Assembly (NCBI RefSeq): GCF_020639365.1 | Contig: NZ_JAINUL010000001.1 | Coordinates: 7,409,001 to 7,448,656 of the forward strand | Length of the DNA: 39,656 bases | Direction of reading: 5' to 3' | Source of the DNA: Streptomyces flavotricini | GTDB taxonomy: Bacteria > Actinomycetota > Actinomycetes > Streptomycetales > Streptomycetaceae | Shown: piece by piece, positions 37,802 to 39,656 of the stretch | Layout of the letters: every line of letters starts with the position of its first letter | How positions within the stretch are numbered: position 1 is the first letter of the stretch | Made by a program: the position numbers and the translations under genes | Notes under the pieces: model-generated | What the model saw: the letters and a program-made list of their open reading frames with translations, nothing else | Databases searched by the model: none | What the model was told of the DNA's origin: nothing

Positions 37802-39619
37802 ATGACACAACCCATCGAAGACTACGCACTCATCGGCGACCTCATGACCAGCGGGCTCGTCGGCCGCGACGGGTCCCTCGACTGGCTGTGCCTGCCGCGC
37901 TTCGACTCGCCCGCCTGCTTCGCGGCGCTCCTCGGTGACAAGGAGAACGGCCACTGGCGCATCTCGCCCGCCGGAGCCCCCGATGACGAGCAGTGCACCC
38001 GCCGCGCCTACATCGACGGCTCACTGGTCCTGGAGTCGTACTGGGACACCCCGGACGGCGGCTCCTTCAAGGTCGTCGACTTCATGCCGCAGCGCGACAA
38101 CGCCCCCGACGTGATCCGCATCATCGAGGGCCTCACCGGCGAGGTCACCGTGCGCAGCGTCCTGCGCCTGCGGTTCGACTACGGACACGTCGTCCCCTGG
38201 GTCCGGCGCGCCGACGGCGACCGGGTCGCCGTGGCCGGACCCGACTCCGCGTGGTTCCGCAGCGAACCGGCCGTGCCCACCTGGGGCGAGGCCAACAGCA
38301 CCTGCTCGGAGTTCACCCTGTCCGCCGGCGAACGGGTCGCCTTCGTCCTCACCTGGCACCCCTCGCACGAGCCGCGCCCGGAGTCCTGCGACCCGTACGC
38401 GGCGCTGGAGCAGAGCCGCGCCGACTGGCGGGACTGGTCCGCGCAGTGCACGTACGAGGGCCCCTATGCGGAGGCCGTGACCCGCTCCCTGATCACCCTC
38501 AAGGCCCTCACCTACGCCCCGACCGGCGGCATCGCGGCCGCCGCCACGACCTCCCTGCCCGAGGAGATCGGCGGCGTCCGCAACTGGGACTACCGCTACT
38601 GCTGGCTGCGCGACTCCACCCTGACCCTCGGCTCCCTCCTGGAGACCGGCTTCCTGGACGAGGCCCGTGCCTGGCGCGCATGGCTGCTGCGCGCGATCGC
38701 CGGAGACCCCGCCGACCTCCAGATCATGTACGGGATCGGCGGCGAGCGCCGGATCCCCGAATCCGACCTGCCGTGGCTGCGCGGCTACGCCTCCTCCGCC
38801 CCCGTCCGGGTCGGCAACGCGGCCGTGGACCAGCTCCAGCTCGACGTGTACGGAGAGGTCCTCGACTCGCTCTACCTGGCCAAGGTCAACGGGCTGCCCG
38901 CGCAGCGGCACGCCTGGCGGATCCAGCTCGCGCTCCTCGACTTCCTGGAGCGCAACTGGCGGCGGCCGGACGAGGGCCTGTGGGAGGTGCGCGGTCCGCG
39001 CCGTCATTTCGTGCACTCCAAGGTGATGGCCTGGGTCGCCGCGGACCGGGCCGTACGCACCATGGAGGGCGACCCCTCGCTGCTGGGCGACGTCGAGCGG
39101 TGGCGGACCATGCGGGACGAGGTCCACCGGGACGTGATCGAGAACGGCTTCGACCCGGTGCGCGGCACCTTCACCCAGTACTACGGCTCCCGCGAACTGG
39201 ACGCGGCCACCCTGCTCATCCCGCGGGTCGGCTTCCTGCCGCCCGACGACCCGCGCGTGATCGGTACGGTCGACGCGGTCCGGGTGGAGCTCGGCAGCAG
39301 CGGCCTGGTCCGCCGCTACAGCACCGAGGGCCCTTCGGTGGACGGGCTCCCCGGCGACGAAGGGGCCTTCCTGGCCTGCTCGTTCTGGCTGGCCGACGCA
39401 CTGCACATGACCGGGCGGGAGAAGGAGGCCCGGGAGCTGTTCGAGCGACTGCTGGCCGTACGCAACGACGTGGGGCTGCTCGCGGAGGAGTACGACCCGG
39501 TGGCCGGCCGCCAACTCGGCAACTTCCCCCAGGCGTTCAGCCACGTCGGCCTGGTGAACACGGCCGTCACCCTGGGCCGCCCCGCCGGCCCGCCCACGGT
39601 CCGACCGCCCACCGTCTGA
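37802..39619 (+). CDS. Glycoside hydrolase family 15 (trehalase/glucoamylase-like), second copy
   Basis: 605 residues, the same length as the first GH15 enzyme in this window. N-terminal sandwich IEDYALIGDLMTSGLVGRDGSLDWLCLPRFDSPACFAALL; barrel motifs RNWDYRYCWLRDSTL, RPDEGLWEVRG (likely general acid) and LLAEEYDP with the following QLGNFPQAFSH (Glu about 562-563, likely general base). No signal peptide, so it acts in the cytosol, probably on trehalose or alpha-glucan stores. ATG at 37802 follows AAGGGA by 11 bp. It is a divergent paralogue of the GH15 gene at 18908-20725, which stands in a GMC-oxidoreductase operon; this one stands alone. Confidence 0.92.
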   Translation: MTQPIEDYALIGDLMTSGLVGRDGSLDWLCLPRFDSPACFAALLGDKENGHWRISPAGAPDDEQCTRRAYIDGSLVLESYWDTPDGGSFKVVDFMPQRDNAPDVIRIIEGLTGEVTVRSVLRLRFDYGHVVPWVRRADGDRVAVAGPDSAWFRSEPAVPTWGEANSTCSEFTLSAGERVAFVLTWHPSHEPRPESCDPYAALEQSRADWRDWSAQCTYEGPYAEAVTRSLITLKALTYAPTGGIAAAATTSLPEEIGGVRNWDYRYCWLRDSTLTLGSLLETGFLDEARAWRAWLLRAIAGDPADLQIMYGIGGERRIPESDLPWLRGYASSAPVRVGNAAVDQLQLDVYGEVLDSLYLAKVNGLPAQRHAWRIQLALLDFLERNWRRPDEGLWEVRGPRRHFVHSKVMAWVAADRAVRTMEGDPSLLGDVERWRTMRDEVHRDVIENGFDPVRGTFTQYYGSRELDAATLLIPRVGFLPPDDPRVIGTVDAVRVELGSSGLVRRYSTEGPSVDGLPGDEGAFLACSFWLADALHMTGREKEARELFERLLAVRNDVGLLAEEYDPVAGRQLGNFPQAFSHVGLVNTAVTLGRPAGPPTVRPPTV

Positions 39620-39641
39620 CCGGCCCGCGGCGCGCGGCCGG
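39620..39641. terminator. Hairpin after the second GH15 gene
   Basis: CCGGCC and GGCCGG form a 6-bp stem starting directly after the stop codon, with a 10-nt GC-rich loop region that can pair further. It is near the right edge of the window. Confidence 0.35.
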
Positions 39642-39656
39642 GTCAGGCGGGGGCCG

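Noticed and set aside
39642..39656. Possible end of a minus-strand gene at the right edge (TCA at 39643)
   Set aside because: Only 14 bases are available, so no coding evidence can be given.

Overview
This is about 39.7 kb of very GC-rich DNA from an actinomycete, almost certainly a Streptomyces or a close relative. The evidence is strong third-position GC bias, many GTG starts and one TTG start, and lineage-typical families (streptophobe, DUF6777, DUF4328, PAS/GAF/SpoIIE phosphatase, SUKH-4). There are about 30 genes. I see no tRNA, rRNA, CRISPR array, insertion sequence or phage gene. Family names come from motif recognition and remembered relatives; no search was run.

Layout. (1) 3-9632: a 5'-truncated FHA-ABC transporter, a small SH3-like protein and a Ser/Thr kinase in one tight operon, then a streptophobe membrane protein, a DUF6777 protein, a PAS/GAF/PP2C/ATPase switch protein and a DUF4328 membrane protein. 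(2) 9814-16655: a secreted phosphodiester glycosidase, a molybdate uptake locus (fused permease-ATPase, lipoprotein ModA, HTH-TOBE regulator) and an S4 RNA-binding protein. (3) 16742-23410, all on the minus strand: dhaM, dhaL, dhaK, a GH15 glycosidase, a GMC oxidoreductase and a cyclase-family protein. (4) 23566-25907: a scrambled DUF389 pseudogene coupled to a cation/proton antiporter. (5) 25912-31025: a minus-strand operon of glucose-1-dehydrogenase-like SDR, cydA, cydB and gluconokinase, divergent from an aldose-1-epimerase-like gene. (6) 31077-34707: a universal stress protein, an APC-type permease and an AlkB-like dioxygenase. (7) 34754-39619: a SUKH-4 protein, a DUF1232 protein, a MarR regulator divergent from doxX, and a second GH15 enzyme.

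How the genes may work together. In region 5, GH15 hydrolysis, mutarotation, NAD(P)-dependent glucose oxidation and gluconate phosphorylation would together form a direct oxidative route from glucose to 6-phosphogluconate. It is encoded together with an oxygen-scavenging bd-type quinol oxidase.

Main regulatory and structural signals: arrays of 11-bp TGACG-type direct repeats upstream of the stress protein and between the permease and alkB; a LexA-type box and an apparently leaderless promoter at alkB; paired operators between marR and doxX; a DUF389 gene whose middle segment lies inverted in place; and several perfect hairpins at gene ends.
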